NCBI GenBank assembly: GCA_037176885.1
Contig: JAWWNJ010000140.1
Span: 310,001-374,000, forward strand
From: Favolaschia claudopus
Taxonomy: Eukaryota; Basidiomycota; Agaricomycetes; Agaricales; Mycenaceae
Length of the DNA: 64,000 nucleotides
Direction of reading: 5' to 3'
Of the stretch, positions 34,151 to 46,639 are shown in pieces. The notes beneath the pieces were generated by a model. It was given only the letters and a program-made list of their open reading frames with translations, was not told the origin of the DNA and did no database searches. Made by a program: the position numbers and the translations under genes. The first letter of the stretch is position 1. Each line of letters opens with the position of its first letter.

Positions 34151-34988
34151 ATGGCAACTCATCTATTGCATATTCCGGAGTCCAACAGACCTGTTGTTTA
34201 CATCGTATCCTCTGCACCGAAACTCGTTTTCGCTGACAGCATCAGCATCGGGGCTCATTATCGCAATGCCAATATTGATCCAGTCATTGTTCAGCCGTTA
34301 GCGTAAGTCGAAACGTTTTTCTGCTAAAATGAGCGCCATATAACCAACAACAGTTATCGAGTAGATCGGCAGCAAAGTCTTGCAGTGTTGAAATCTTTTC
34401 TTGACAACAAGGACGCGATATTGGAAACCGAGATCGAGTGGCTGACGGAGATTCAAGCGGATTGTGTGTTAAGTGACGCGGCTTTCATCGGTTGGTGAGT
34501 TGTGTAATGCTCTTTTTCTAACGGCCAAGCAGCAGATCAGGGAGCGCAACGGCTAGTCGACGTGCGAGCCGAGAACTAAGCCCTGTCCATGGGCTATCCC
34601 GGCCTGGATCACCCCAGAATGTGGCAGAGAGACATCCTCACCATAGTCTCCCCCCTTCCGCGAAGGGACTTGTATTCCCCCATCTCGAGATTCCCGCGGG
34701 AGTTGCGTCTTTCAGCGAACAAGACCATCACAGCTTCACAGCACCTCGCCTCGCTACTGCTTCCCATCTGTGGATTCCCGGGGCGCCCCCCGCATCAAAA
34801 CCTCCTACTTCCCCAACATTGCGTCGGGCTTCCGTCGATGACGGACCCGTATTCCAAACCATCCCTCCCACACCGCCGGGAGATGAATTCTCAATTGATC
34901 AGGCATATTTTGATTTTGAAGATGAAGATGGACTAGCAGACGATTTGGATGATCTCCTTCAACCCCGGCTTCTCCCCGATGCATCTTG
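34151..34988 (+). pseudogene. Glycosyltransferase-like gene, copy 3, headless
   Basis: Duplicate of 24995-25832. It begins abruptly at an internal ATGGCAACTC codon of exon 2, so it lacks the promoter, exon 1 and the glycine-rich SGHGYGHATR motif, and it carries the same internal deletion and 3' truncation as copy 2. Confidence 0.85.
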
Positions 34989-37900
34989 ATGTCGCGTACT
35001 CGCTGTATCGTAGTTTATTCGCTGCAATAAAATTTGTTCGTCTCCCCAATGAAATCTTTGTCCCAAAAAGGAAATTCTTAAGCGCCGACACGCTCACCTC
35101 GCAACTAAGCTCGCCGCGCGACCAAGGTCGCAAGCGACTCGCCAGCCTTGAACTTATAGCTTTCTGCGCGTGCACGGACCTCTCAACAAGTTGGGGCTGT
35201 TTGTTGTTTGATAGACCCGGGGAGAAATTTTTGATTTTGGGACTTGCAGGATGCCGTTTTGCTGGACCTTTTGGCTGGGTTATGGGAATGTACTATACAG
35301 TTGTGATTCAGACAGTTTTGAAGTGAATATATTGAATTTTTCGAGCAAATACAAGACAAAGTGAAGACGTAAACTACTAGGGTGGTAGAATTTTCAGTTT
35401 GAAGTCAAAAGACGCGTCGAGACGCGTTATTTTACGCGTTTCGACGCGTCAAAGTCAGTATATTGGCTCTCGGATAGTGTACAAGTTGTATTTAGAGTCA
35501 ATTGAACGCGTCTTACCTGTTTATAACGCGAATTCCGCCAAGTCGGTGGGTTTTGGGTGAATTTTGAGATTTTGGACTTGGAGCTGAGTCGTCGCGCCAA
35601 GACTGAAAGTTGAACAAGTCAGCTCACAGTAAGAACAACGACTTGAACGAAATTTGAAGACTTACCCTGGTAGGCTGCGTTGATTCGAACTTGTACGCGG
35701 AAAGACAAAATGAAGTCTGCAAATGAAACTCACCAAGATAAACCGTTTGCAACCTTTTGAAGGTCAGATTGAGTTGAACTCGAAAGCTTGAACCTGAAAT
35801 CAAACCCATATGAGTTGTAATTCAATGAATTTGAACGGATTGAGCAACTTCTGCTCACGTGAACATGGCTCTTTGTGAAGTCGTCGCTCGGCGGATGCCG
35901 AAAATCAGATTTTGATTGATGTGTTCGATGGTGACAATTCTGCTGGGAAAGCTTGCAAAGCAATATAAGGAAGAGAGAGCTTATGAGAAGAGCTGAAACT
36001 TACCTGGGGTGACATGAGTTTGCGAGCGTCGCTCGGCGGACGCCGAAAAATCGGTTTTTGAATTTTGATGTCGGACTTTGAGAGCTGAACAACGCCGCTT
36101 GCGGAGAGCTGAATTGAAGGTGAACACTCTGTTGAATTGAGAAACGAATTCAACTCACCCTTAGGTTCGCCTCGTCGCGAGCTTTGCTCGCCGGACGGCG
36201 AAAACTCGAATTCCCGAAAAGGCCGGGAATTCGACTTCGCGAATATTTGAGGTGCGATACCTAGAGAAAAGAGATCCGTATGAAATATGTAAGAAGACTA
36301 TGCAGGAGACTCACCTGGCACCGCTCGCCGGAATCATTTCTATATACTCAGGGCATTAGCGCCGCTGCGCGGCGCCTCAACGAGCAACGTGGCTCGTGAT
36401 AACGTTGCTTTGAGTTGGGAGACGCGGCTTTTGCCTGCCGGCGGCAAAATCCTCGGCGCAAAAGTGGTCAGAATCACGTCAAAAGGAGCATAAAAAGAGA
36501 ATAGAAATACGCACCTGAAACCCCGCTCGCGGGAAGAATTTCTATATAGTGAAAGGTATGCAGCGCCGCTGCGCGGCGCTTCCTCGACGAGCTGAACAGC
36601 TTGTGAGGGTGGCGGGAAAGGCGCTGCTTTGAGCTTGGAGGAGTGGCCTTTGCCTGCCGGCAGCAAAATCCCCGGTGAAAAGGTGCTGAAAAAAGGTCAG
36701 AATGTGCATAATGAGATGAGATGAGATGGATGTGCACCTCGACGTGCTCGCGGGAAGAAAATGTATATAGTCAAGGGCTATCTGCGCGGCGCCTCCTCAA
36801 CGAGCCGAAGAGCTCGTGAGGCAAGGGGGAGAGTCGCTGCTTTGAGTTTGGAGGGTGGCTTTTGCCTGCCGGCGGCCAAATCTCCGGTGAAAAAGTGCTG
36901 AAAATAATGTCAGAATGAACATGAAAAGAAGGAAGGGACACGCACCTGAGGGTGCCGCTCGGCGGATGAAGTTCTGTATAGACAAAGCTATACGCGCCGC
37001 TTCCCGGCGCGCGCGCAGTGACAAGCCTCGCGGGGTGGTGATGTTGACGTGTCTAGGTGAGTTGGAGGGCGGGGTTAGCCTGCCGGCGGCCAAATCCCCG
37101 TTGCAAAAAGCTGAAAAAATGGTCAGATTTCACATCCGAAACACCGAAGGAAGACCTCACTGCTGGGCCTGAGATAGCTGCAGTGGGGTGAAAAGGGAGA
37201 AGGGAGAGCGCAACAAGGGAGGAGAGGGAACGGGGAATGAAGTGGGGGAAGGAGAGAGATGGTGGTAAGGGACAAGTCAACGGTGTACGTACACTTTGAA
37301 TTACGGAGATTCGGTTACGCTGAATCAAAACCCCAACAACGCGGTCAGGTGTCCGCGGCGCGTGTCGCGTTGCTCAGCGCGAATCCCACCTAGCTATTCA
37401 GTTCCCGTGCCGGGGAAGAGTCAGCAGGGTTTGCAAGATGATGCGTCAATTCATTGGTTCAGGTTTGCAGACGAACTTTGAGCCGTTGAGAAATTTTCAC
37501 AAGGTTTGAATAAAGAAGACATTTCTTTAGGACTGACTGCATAGAATTTGTTGCCCAGGATGTGCTCGAGCCAGCCAGAATGACACAACAAGCTGAAGAC
37601 CATGAAAATTTGAGGGCTGCCAAGTCAACGTCGGCTAGAGTTTTGCTGAGAAGCCTTGAGAAGCCCACACTGCCTTCCAGGCAATCAATAGAAACTTTGA
37701 AGACACCGATTGGACACCGAGAGACACCGAAATTTGGTCGTATGGGCGCTGAAGATCTTGAGATCTGTGCATGCGAGCGCGCTGGTTTGTTTCGCTAGCC
37801 GACGTCAACCATGAGATCTGAGAAGCGGCAAAAGAAATCGCCGGCGACGCGCGTCGTCGGTAGCGGTGACGTGCCCGCCCTTGCGTAAGTCCATTTTGCT

Positions 37901-40900
37901 GGCAGATGATGAAAGAAGAGAGAGTGTTGATTTTTCGTGACCGTGGGAACCAAAACCGCGGTTTGTGTTCGAACTTTCGGCTTGCGGAACAAAATTTCCT
38001 TCTAAGGCGAGTTTTCAACTCCTACGAGTTCCGAAAGGAGAAAACTCACCTCTTGCTTCCAACACTCATGTTCGTTTTGCGCTCCGCTGCACCAACGCCC
38101 TCGGCACACTCCGGCAACAAACCCAACATACCTTGGAGTGTAACCTACGGCTATATGGCCCCATTTGGGTGCTGGGAACACCGCAACGGTCAATACGACA
38201 CTTCCGCGCATTTTCAAAAACTCGGACTCATGTGGCCTCGGACCTTCCGCCATCACGTCAATCATGATTGATATTTGTTCTGGGGATACTGCTCAGCGTT
38301 GGGGGAAGTTTCTGGGGTGATTGGAGCATGAATCAAGGTGATATGGATTTCGGTGTGTTTTCGTGCCTCGCGCTTGTTTCCCGTCCACCAGCTGACACCT
38401 CCGACCCAAACTATTTTGTGTTCTTATTTGGTTTGTGCAACCTTGCTCTCTCTGAAGTTCCAGCGCGCTACGACTCCGCCAACCCTCAAAACCTCAATTC
38501 CTCACTTCCCACAACTTCCGCCATTCCAGGGTCCCTTCCCCCGACCTGTCGATCCATTACATCAAGGATTGATGCATCAGTTACGCATGAAACATTAGAC
38601 GTGTGCTGGAAGCTTCTACGCCGGTTTCCAGCGACGTATGAATATTTTACAGGTCGCCGCTGATTTCTCAGCTTCCTTTTTTCCGACTGAATGGCGGGCT
38701 ACACGGGCTTTGTAAGACACCGAGTGTCGATCCCGACGGATTTGCGGATGATTTGGTGAGCAGAATTGAGTTGCAGGCCCGGGGACGGGGTATAAAGGTG
38801 AGCTGACAACATGGTTTTGGTTATGGGTTTGCCGCCCACTTCCCACCTCCCTCCCTTTACCCTCCCTCATTACTATTGTGCCCAACGGGTATGAATTCTC
38901 CCAATGGGTCTGAATTTTCGATAATCCTGCTTCCCCTTTGACCCTTTGGCCTCCGGAATTTGCGGGATGAGTTTCTATGCTTCTTCTCTATGGCTTTGCA
39001 GAATTCTATTGGGATCCAGAGAGGACGAGGTGTTGAGAAAAGGGTACCGATTCATCAAGGTAAATTGATGGGGTGATGATTGAGATCAAAGTACTCGCCG
39101 ACCCGGTAATTGCTTTTGGACCACTTCCCTTTCGTCGTAGCTCAAGTGCTTTGGGGTTCTCGCAGAGAATTGGTGAAAGAATAGATCCCGAAAAAAACCG
39201 GGGCCAAACGATGGACGGGGGAGCAGGAAATATCGAAAATTCAGACCCATTGGGAGAATTCATACCCGTTGGGCACAATAGTATCAACAACTTATCTTCA
39301 TTCAACTTTCTATTCAATTCAACTTCAAAACTCTTCACTTCCCTTTGCTTTCCTTCATTTCGAGCTTTCGTCCTTCAAGTCGGGCTTCGGCTTTATTCGG
39401 GCTTCACTCATCCTTGACTTTGTCGTTAACTTTCATTGTCGTTTGTGACTTCAACACTACCACTCTTTCTTTCATTCAACTAACTAACATTCTACTTCAA
39501 TTCTAGGTTCTATACTTCGTTCCAATACCTCCCTTTCTCTTCCAGTTCACCGCCGCACTCAATTCTTATTAGTATTACCTCTTCCGCTTGTTCAATGAAG
39601 TGAGTTGTCGGCTTTCCTCCTTCAAATGATTACTGACCTTTCAATTAGCTTCGTTTCTCTTCATTCCATTGCTATTTGAGCTGCAAATCCCGAGTCCTTC
39701 AACGCCAAACTAACCTTCAAGTTATATCTCGACGGCTTTGTACAGGTGAGTGATTTCAGTTCCTTTGCATACCTCAAGCCATTACTAACCTTTCATTCAG
39801 TCTCTATTCATTCTTAAACTGCATGAGATGCACATTTCGACTCCTTCAACACCGACTGACCTTCAAGTTGCCTTTGAGTGTTTCGACGCGTTTGTACAGG
39901 TGAGTGATTCAATCTCTTCATTCACTTCAGACCTCTTTCAGACTCTTACTTACTGACCCTTCATCTAGTTTGTATTCATTTTTAAGTTGCATGAGATGCA
40001 CATTTCGACTGGTTGGGCAAGGTAAGTGGCTTCCTCGTTGACTATTATGACTGACCGTTTGTTACTACTTAGCTTCGTGAGATGCACATTTCGGCTGCCT
40101 CGGTAAGCTCTAGTACTGCTATTATAATCGGATACTGACCACTTCTATAGTATGTTTCAATGTATCCCTTCAATGGGACGCATTCAACACAACCAGTACT
40201 TCAAATCTCTAACCTGGATTGACTTCAACGTCGTCTCGGGAATCCCCGGTGAGTCGAGTTTTCCCTCATTTCTCTTCGTTCGTTGATTGACTCGTTCAGG
40301 ATTGACTTGGATAGTGAACGCAAGGTTGTTTCGACTTGAGTTGGGGTTACTTTCGTTCAAGGTGAGTATGGTTTTGGTTTTGTGACTCTACTTTCACTGA
40401 GATATCTTGCAGGCCGCGCTGTTTCATTCGACATACTATGGTGTTGGGTTTGTAGTTGAGGTTGAATTGGTCTTGGTACAAGGTGCGCGTTGCTGACCCG
40501 TTCAATACTTGACCCAATCTGACTTGATTTCAGTTACAAGTAGGCTTTCGTCGGATCCCTTAGGTTGTCCCGATACCGAAACTATGCCCGTACGAGTCAA
40601 GGTACGTATGACTCTTTGAATTCTCTATACAAACCGATACTAACTTGACTCTCTTCACCTATCAAGACCAAAACCATGCCTCTCTGGCTCCAGCCTCCAG
40701 TGCACTTCAACTGTAACGCCGAAACTCTGGCATTTTCGTCTCAGGTACGTCTAATTTCGATTTCTTACTTCAATTATTGACTGTCTGACTTAGATTTTGA
40801 ATAGCAGACGCCGAAACTATGGTTCTCCGCACCAAACCTTTCAAGTACTTCACATTCAATGCCGAAACTATGGCAATTTCGTTCCAGGTACGTTCAAATT

Positions 40901-43523
40901 CTATTCCTTACTCTAATTATTGACCGTCTGATTTGAACTTTGAAGGCCGAAACTATTTCGCTTTGAATCGCGCGTGCGCGCGTATATACAATCGAAGGTA
41001 TAGATACATTCAAGTAAGTGAACCTGACCTTCATCTCAACTCGAGTCGACTCTAACCTCCCTTTCTTGTCTCATATAGGTCTCTTCAATCCCAAAGCAGC
41101 GTCAGACAACCAAACTGAATTGAAACAAGCAAGTATCAACGTATACTCACATTGAGGTAAGCTTCCCTTTCTTGCGTTCGTTCGAATCGATTCAAACTAT
41201 CTGATTAACTTGCGTTCGTTCGTTAGCTCTCTAACAAGTACAACACTTACTTGAAGTCATATCTCAAGTTTAAGTTGACGGTTCAATCAATCGAACTCAA
41301 GGTCACTCAGGGTCTCTCTGAACGAGGTGAGTTTGATTTATTGTCGTTCCTTTCTATATCACTTCTCAACTCAAACTCAACTTCAAGTCTTCGACTTCAA
41401 GTTCAATTTCACTTGCGCAAGACTTCTCTGAGGTTGTAACGGTTCAATTCGGATTACATTCAAGCGAAGTCGAGGTCACGTCGGAGGTAAGTAACTCAAA
41501 TCTTTACATTCCTTCTTCATTTCCTCGCGCTAACCTGCTAACTCAGTGGACACTTCATCACTCACCTCTTTCTTTCAAGCTTTCAACTCAGTTCAACTAG
41601 CGGCTTCGGGATTTCTCCAGCTTCAAGTCAACTCGAGTGAGTCTTTCTTTTTCCTTTCTTTCGCTGCGGTTGATTCAGTTTAGTTCAATTCAACTCGTAC
41701 TATTACAGCGCTATGGATCTAAAGGTAAGCTTTCATCTTCTCTCCATTTTCCTCGTGCGCTGACAACCCAACTCAGCGCACGGTTCATAACTCATCTTCT
41801 TGGAATTTTCAAGTAGACTCGCGCCCTCGGGATTGGCAGCTTCGGTTTAATACAGGTGAGTTTTATCTTATTTCTCTCTTCTTTTCTCTTCGATTCGTTT
41901 GATTCAAGTCGTACGCCGTTTACGGTTTCCTTACTGACGATTCGCCCGCAGGTGTCATTTGGTTTGAAGACAAAATCTATTTCATTCAAATTCTCTAGTT
42001 ACTTACATTGTACGTTACGCTACCGCCTTCCTTCGTCTCGTCTCGTTTCCACAGCCCAACCCGCCGCTCATCCCCGCCATCTCACCCTCTTCCCGCCACG
42101 AACGCGCAATCTAGCGCACATCAGCCCCGTCCCTCCCGCGGCGCTCTCCCGCCGCTTCCTTCCTTCGCGACTCGCGCGGAGGTCGGTCTGATCATCTGAA
42201 TACGTCGGTGAGTTATCTTCCTCCTTCGTTCGCGTCAAAAACGAAAGAACTCACTGAATCTTGATTTCTAGCGCAATTTTCCGAGCGATCGGCGCGCGCA
42301 GCGCCGAAACGACGTCCGCGTCGTAGGTCTTGAAGGTGACGAGGAGAGTGGCGGCGGCGTGCTGCGTTGATCAGCGTACTGCGGGTAAGCTATTCCACTT
42401 CGTTCTGCGTCGAAAACGAAAGAACTTACGTTAATTTTGGAGTTCTAGCGCTTTTTCGAGCGAATCGGCGCCGCCGTGATGGTCTCGGCCTTGAAGGTGT
42501 CGAGGAGAGCGGCGGCCGCGGCGTAAAATAGCGGGGTTGAGTTGGGAGTTGGGAGTGGAGTTGTGAGAGGAAACGAGGCGTCGAGACGGCGGGGCGACGG
42601 CGGACCGCGTCGGAACGATGATGTCGGCGAAATGGCGGCCGTCGGGTCGGGATCGAGTGGAGCGGTGGGTACGGGTCGAGGAGGGAAGGCGTTGCGCTGG
42701 GTAGACGGAGATGTCGTTAATACGGCGCGGAAAAGAGGAGGAAGGGCGGGACGACGTACCTTTGTTCCTAGACTTTTTGGTGTATGTAGGTACGGGTTGG
42801 CGGCGGCGTGGGCATCGCAAACGGCGGCGGCGGGGCGGGGAGTCGATGGGTGCGAGTCAAGGAGGGTGGAGGCTTGAGTGGTGGATGTGAGGGCGGGAAC
42901 GGCGTTGTAAGGGTAAGAAATAGTCGCTAAAAAGACGCCGTTAGCATGGGTACTCAAAACGGCAGCGGTGACGCACGTTGATGACGTTGACGTCGTCGCC
43001 GAGGCACCAGAAACGCGGGGGGTGGTAGTGGGAAGGTGGGGAGAGCGAGGCGCGGCGGGGTTTGGAAGCGAAACGGCGGGTGTGATGTGTTTGGAAGTGA
43101 GTTGATGGCGGAAGCGACGCATTCGCGAAAGAGACGCGGGGTGAGCGGGAGAACAGGCAGGTGGGGCAAGGGGGCAAGGGGAAGGGGGTACGCGACGTCA
43201 GCGCTAGGCTGGACGCTGGGAAGATTGAGCTAGAGGCAAAGGGATGAGATAAGCACAAGAAAGAACTCAAAAGCACCAAGACGCACCTTTTAGCCCCCTC
43301 ACGCGCTATGTGGCAGCCTCCATCTCGACGTATTGTGGGCTTTGAGGGGCGGAGCGAGCGAGTCGGGTTGTACGGAGGTCAGACGACGCGTTCGACGCGT
43401 TGAGGCGGCAAGACGGAGCTGAGAGGTAAGGTGAGTGGATGAGAGAAGAGGGACAAGGGACGAAAACTGACCGTGAGAAGCAGCGGCGCGACATTCGACG
43501 TTGTTCGAAGGAGGACATAGCCG
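34989..43523. repeat. Element E, copy 2b (E2b), with complete right end
   Basis: Same content as E2a plus 217 bp to the junction with the paladin 5' fragment, including the paired ACGCGT boxes (43387-43403). This is the best full-length E, about 8.5 kb including the 409-bp MITE. Confidence 0.75.
38873..39281. mobile_element. 409-bp MITE, tandem-duplicated copy
   Basis: Carried along by the 9156-bp duplication and not a separate transposition, because its flanks also match for kilobases. Confidence 0.9.
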
Positions 43524-43603
43524 GCCGCGAGGACAGGCGGCACAGACAACGGGCGCTCGCCCTCTATCTTGCGAAGGTTGTTGAGCATCATCGTACAGGT
43601 CAA
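43524..43603 (-). pseudogene. Paladin 5' fragment, copy 4 locus (27 codons)
   Basis: Same 80-bp fragment and the same breakpoint as 24670-24749. It lies divergently 144 bp upstream of the intact glycosyltransferase and runs into E2b. Confidence 0.85.
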
Positions 43604-43747
43604 GTTAGCCTTATGGTTACCTGGTGGTAAACGTCACATCACAATTCCGGCAAAGTCCGATCATCAGTGGTCTCTTGGACTTCAACCACAGTGTTCTTTG
43701 CGTCGCCGAACATACAGACCGCGCTCATTTGCAGCCAATTTCCTTAG
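43604..43747. promoter_or_regulatory. Duplicated bidirectional promoter driving the intact glycosyltransferase
   Basis: Copy of 14721-14867 with small indels; the CRE-like acgtcaca is kept. In the plus direction it serves the full-length gene; in the minus direction it can only drive the paladin stub and E2b. Confidence 0.55.
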
Positions 43748-45944
43748 ATGCCACCACTCACGCTTGCGTACTACTGCTCAGGGCATGGTGCGTCCAAACT
43801 TGTACCTCGAGAGAAAATCCAGGAGTTTTCCAGGTTACGGACATGCAACGAGAGTATCGGCAATGGCAACTCATCTATTGCATATTCCGGAGTCCAACAG
43901 ACCTGTTGTTTACATCGTATCCTCGGCACCGGAACTCGTTTTCGCTGACAGCATCAGCCTCGGGGCTCATCATCGCAATGCCAATATTGATCCAGTCATT
44001 GTTCAGCCGTTAGCGTAAGTCGAAACATTTTTCTGCTAAAATGAGCGCCATATGACCAACAACAGTTATCGAGTAGATCGGCAGCAAAGTCTTGCAGTGT
44101 TGAAATCTTTTCTTGACAAGAAGGACGTGATATTGGAAACCGAGATCGAGTGGCTGACGGAGATTCAAGCGGATTGTGTGTTAAGTGACGCAGCTTTCAT
44201 CGGTTGGTGAGTTGTGTTACTTGTGTAATGCTCTATTTCTGTCAGTCTGCCTCAAATGTCACGGTAGTTTAGCTGCCACGACCGTTGGTATCCCATCGAT
44301 TTTAGTCACGAACTTCACATTCGACTCTGTATATAGTTATCTTGCGACCACTCTCATAGACGCTCCTGAATCTCATGCAGAAGGCTCGCACTCACATTTC
44401 AATGCTCTCGTCCCAGATATTACACTTTCGCCTGCAGAACTAGAACCTCTAGGTCGGATTTGTGTCCTTCCGAGTTATAATTACACTCATCTTTTTGGCA
44501 GTTGATCAAATCTTCCTAGGGTATCGTTGCGCAGATATGCTCCTACGGCTTCCGGGACACATCCCAATACCGTCATTTGCTATCAATCCTAGCCTCCCCT
44601 CCCCGCTATGGGTAGACACGCACTCCAACAGATTCCACAATGTCGTATTCGATGCTCTAGACGAGTCACCTTCACTTTCCTCCATTCATCCGTCACTGGA
44701 ATACCAGACGGTTTCGCGACCGAAGCCTACGCCTCGACAAATAGTCCCCACACCGCTCCTTGTTCGATCGCCATCTTCATCTATTCACTCGCCATGCGGC
44801 CGTTCTCGGCTTCTTGACACCATCGGCGTCCCATCTAATCTCCACGATCCAGACTCGACCAAGATTCTCATCGTATCTTTCGGAGGACAAGTGTTCAAAC
44901 GACCAAGCAGCAGATCAGGGAGCGCAACGGCTAGTCGACGTGCGAGCCGAGAACTAAGCCCTGTCCATGGGTTATCCCGGCCTGGATCACCCCAGAATGT
45001 GGTAGAGAGACATCCTCACCATAGTCTCCCCCCTTCCGCGAAGGGACTTGTATTCCCCCATCTCGAGATTCCCGCGGGAGTTGCGTCTTTCAGCGAACAA
45101 GACCATCACAGCTTCACAGCGCCTCGCCTCGCTACTGCTTCCCATCTGTGGATTCCCGGGGCGCCCCCCGCATCAAAACCTCCCACTTCCCCAACATTGC
45201 GTCGGGCATCCGTCGATGACGGACCCGTATTCCAAACCATCCCTCCCACACCTTCGGGAGATGAATCCTCAATTGATCAGGCATATTTTGATTTTGAAGA
45301 TGAACTTGCAGACGATTTGGATGATCTCCTCCAACCCCGGCTTCTGCCCGATGCATCTTGGATCGCTATTGTTTGTGGGGTTTCCAAGGAGCAGTGGAAT
45401 GCTCGAGAAGAGGGCGAAGACTCGGATCTTCCGGACGGTTTTTTCGTTGCTCCGCGAGACGTCTACATGCCTGACCTCACGGCCGTGGGTGATGTCCTTC
45501 TGGGAAAACTGGTGCGTTTTCTGTTCGTGGCTGCGAAAATCATTGACGCCGTCCGATTGAACGTAACAGGGCTATGGAACTGTCTCGGAATGTGTCGATT
45601 CTTGCACCCCCTTTGTTTATGGTAAATCCTTCAGTCGTTGTTTGTATCGAATTGATTGATGTGGCGCAGTATCCCGACCATTGTTCATTGAAGAACATGG
45701 ACTTCGCCGGCTTCTGGACCAAGAAGGAGTTGGTGTTGAGCTGTCTCGCGAGTCATACGAGGCGGGAGACTGGGCCGCGGCCATCGAAACTGCATGGCAG
45801 CAAGGCAAAGTCGCAAAACATGCCAAGCGGAAAGAGGGCGCGGTTGGTCTTGGTTTGAACGCACACGAGACTGAAGGCAGTGAACTAGCGATGATGATAA
45901 TTCGGTGGGCTGAAAAATGGGGACCTCGAAGTGGCCGCACATAG
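43748..45944 (+). CDS. GT-B glycosyltransferase-like protein, L-arabinokinase N-terminal type (intact copy)
   Basis: Seven exons (43748-43787, 43834-44014, 44066-44206, 44268-44452, 44502-45511, 45570-45621, 45670-45944) sum to 627 codons in frame. The N-terminus MPPLTLAYYCSGHGYGHATR carries the glycine-rich first strand and loop seen in L-arabinokinase N-terminal and MurG-like GT-B domains. The C-terminal half has DLTAVGDVLLGKLGYGTVSE, then CTPFVYVSRPLFIEEHGL, which matches the 'D..IGK.GYGT.SE...P.V.V.R..F.EE' nucleotide-sugar site of that group. Between them is a long Ser/Pro-rich, probably disordered insert (PRPKPTPRQIVPTPLL, GSATASRRASREL). There is no GHMP kinase domain, so arabinokinase activity is not expected. 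Probably a cytosolic sugar transferase; substrate unknown. It is the only complete copy in the window. Confidence 0.75.
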
Positions 45945-46639
45945 ATTTGTTTCCAAGTGTGAGTACGACCACCCGTGCACTCCATAGACATTTTTCTAAC
46001 TCCTTCGAAACTCACAGAATTTAGAATATAAGGCGAGGATTTAGAAACGTAGAATTCAAAGTTTTTCGGTTTCCGCGTTTACTGCCCGGCGTTCCGTCGG
46101 CATCGGGAGCCGCGATTTGGGCGCGATACGACTTCAATAAGAGCCTCCAAGCGCTGAAACACTCTCAAAGCTGTCAAACCCTGTTTTTGATGCAGATCTT
46201 TCGGGCTGCATCGCACGTGATCATGGGTTCGCTTTTCTTTTCTTCGTCACTGTCTTCATGTAACGACCGGGATTCACCTATCATTGGCTATCAAGGTCGT
46301 CAAATCTACTGCGAGCTGCATCACGCGTGTTTGATAGACGCTCGCCGCGCTCTTCATCCACCTCGGAACTGACGTTTTTGAGGCTGTTCACCGAACCATC
46401 ATCGTTTCAGGTCCAGAAATATCCGCCGTGGCACTGCTGCCTGCTCGTACACCATTGTTCAGTACGTGTCGCCTTCACATTTTGAGAGTCATGGCGTTCG
46501 CCGCGTCGCACAGGATGATGTGCTGACGCGGCAACTCCCAGCCGCAGCAGTACAGTACTTAAACAGACAATATTCGAAACCGGGTTTTCACGAACCGAAT
46601 TACCCCTTGCTCTCACATTGAAAAAGCAAAACAAATCGA
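45945..46639. other. Intergenic, no gene seen
   Basis: Holds the glycosyltransferase 3' end and the kinase upstream region. A short plus ORF near 46187 shows no domain. Nothing further supported. Confidence 0.45.

Larger units (their letters stand above)
34151..43306. repeat. 9156-bp tandem duplication, second copy
   Basis: Head-to-tail repeat of 24995-34150 at a constant offset of 9156. After 43306 the sequence continues into the true right end of E2 (tatgtggcagcctcc...), which the first copy lacks because position 34151 restarts the unit. Confidence 0.9.
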
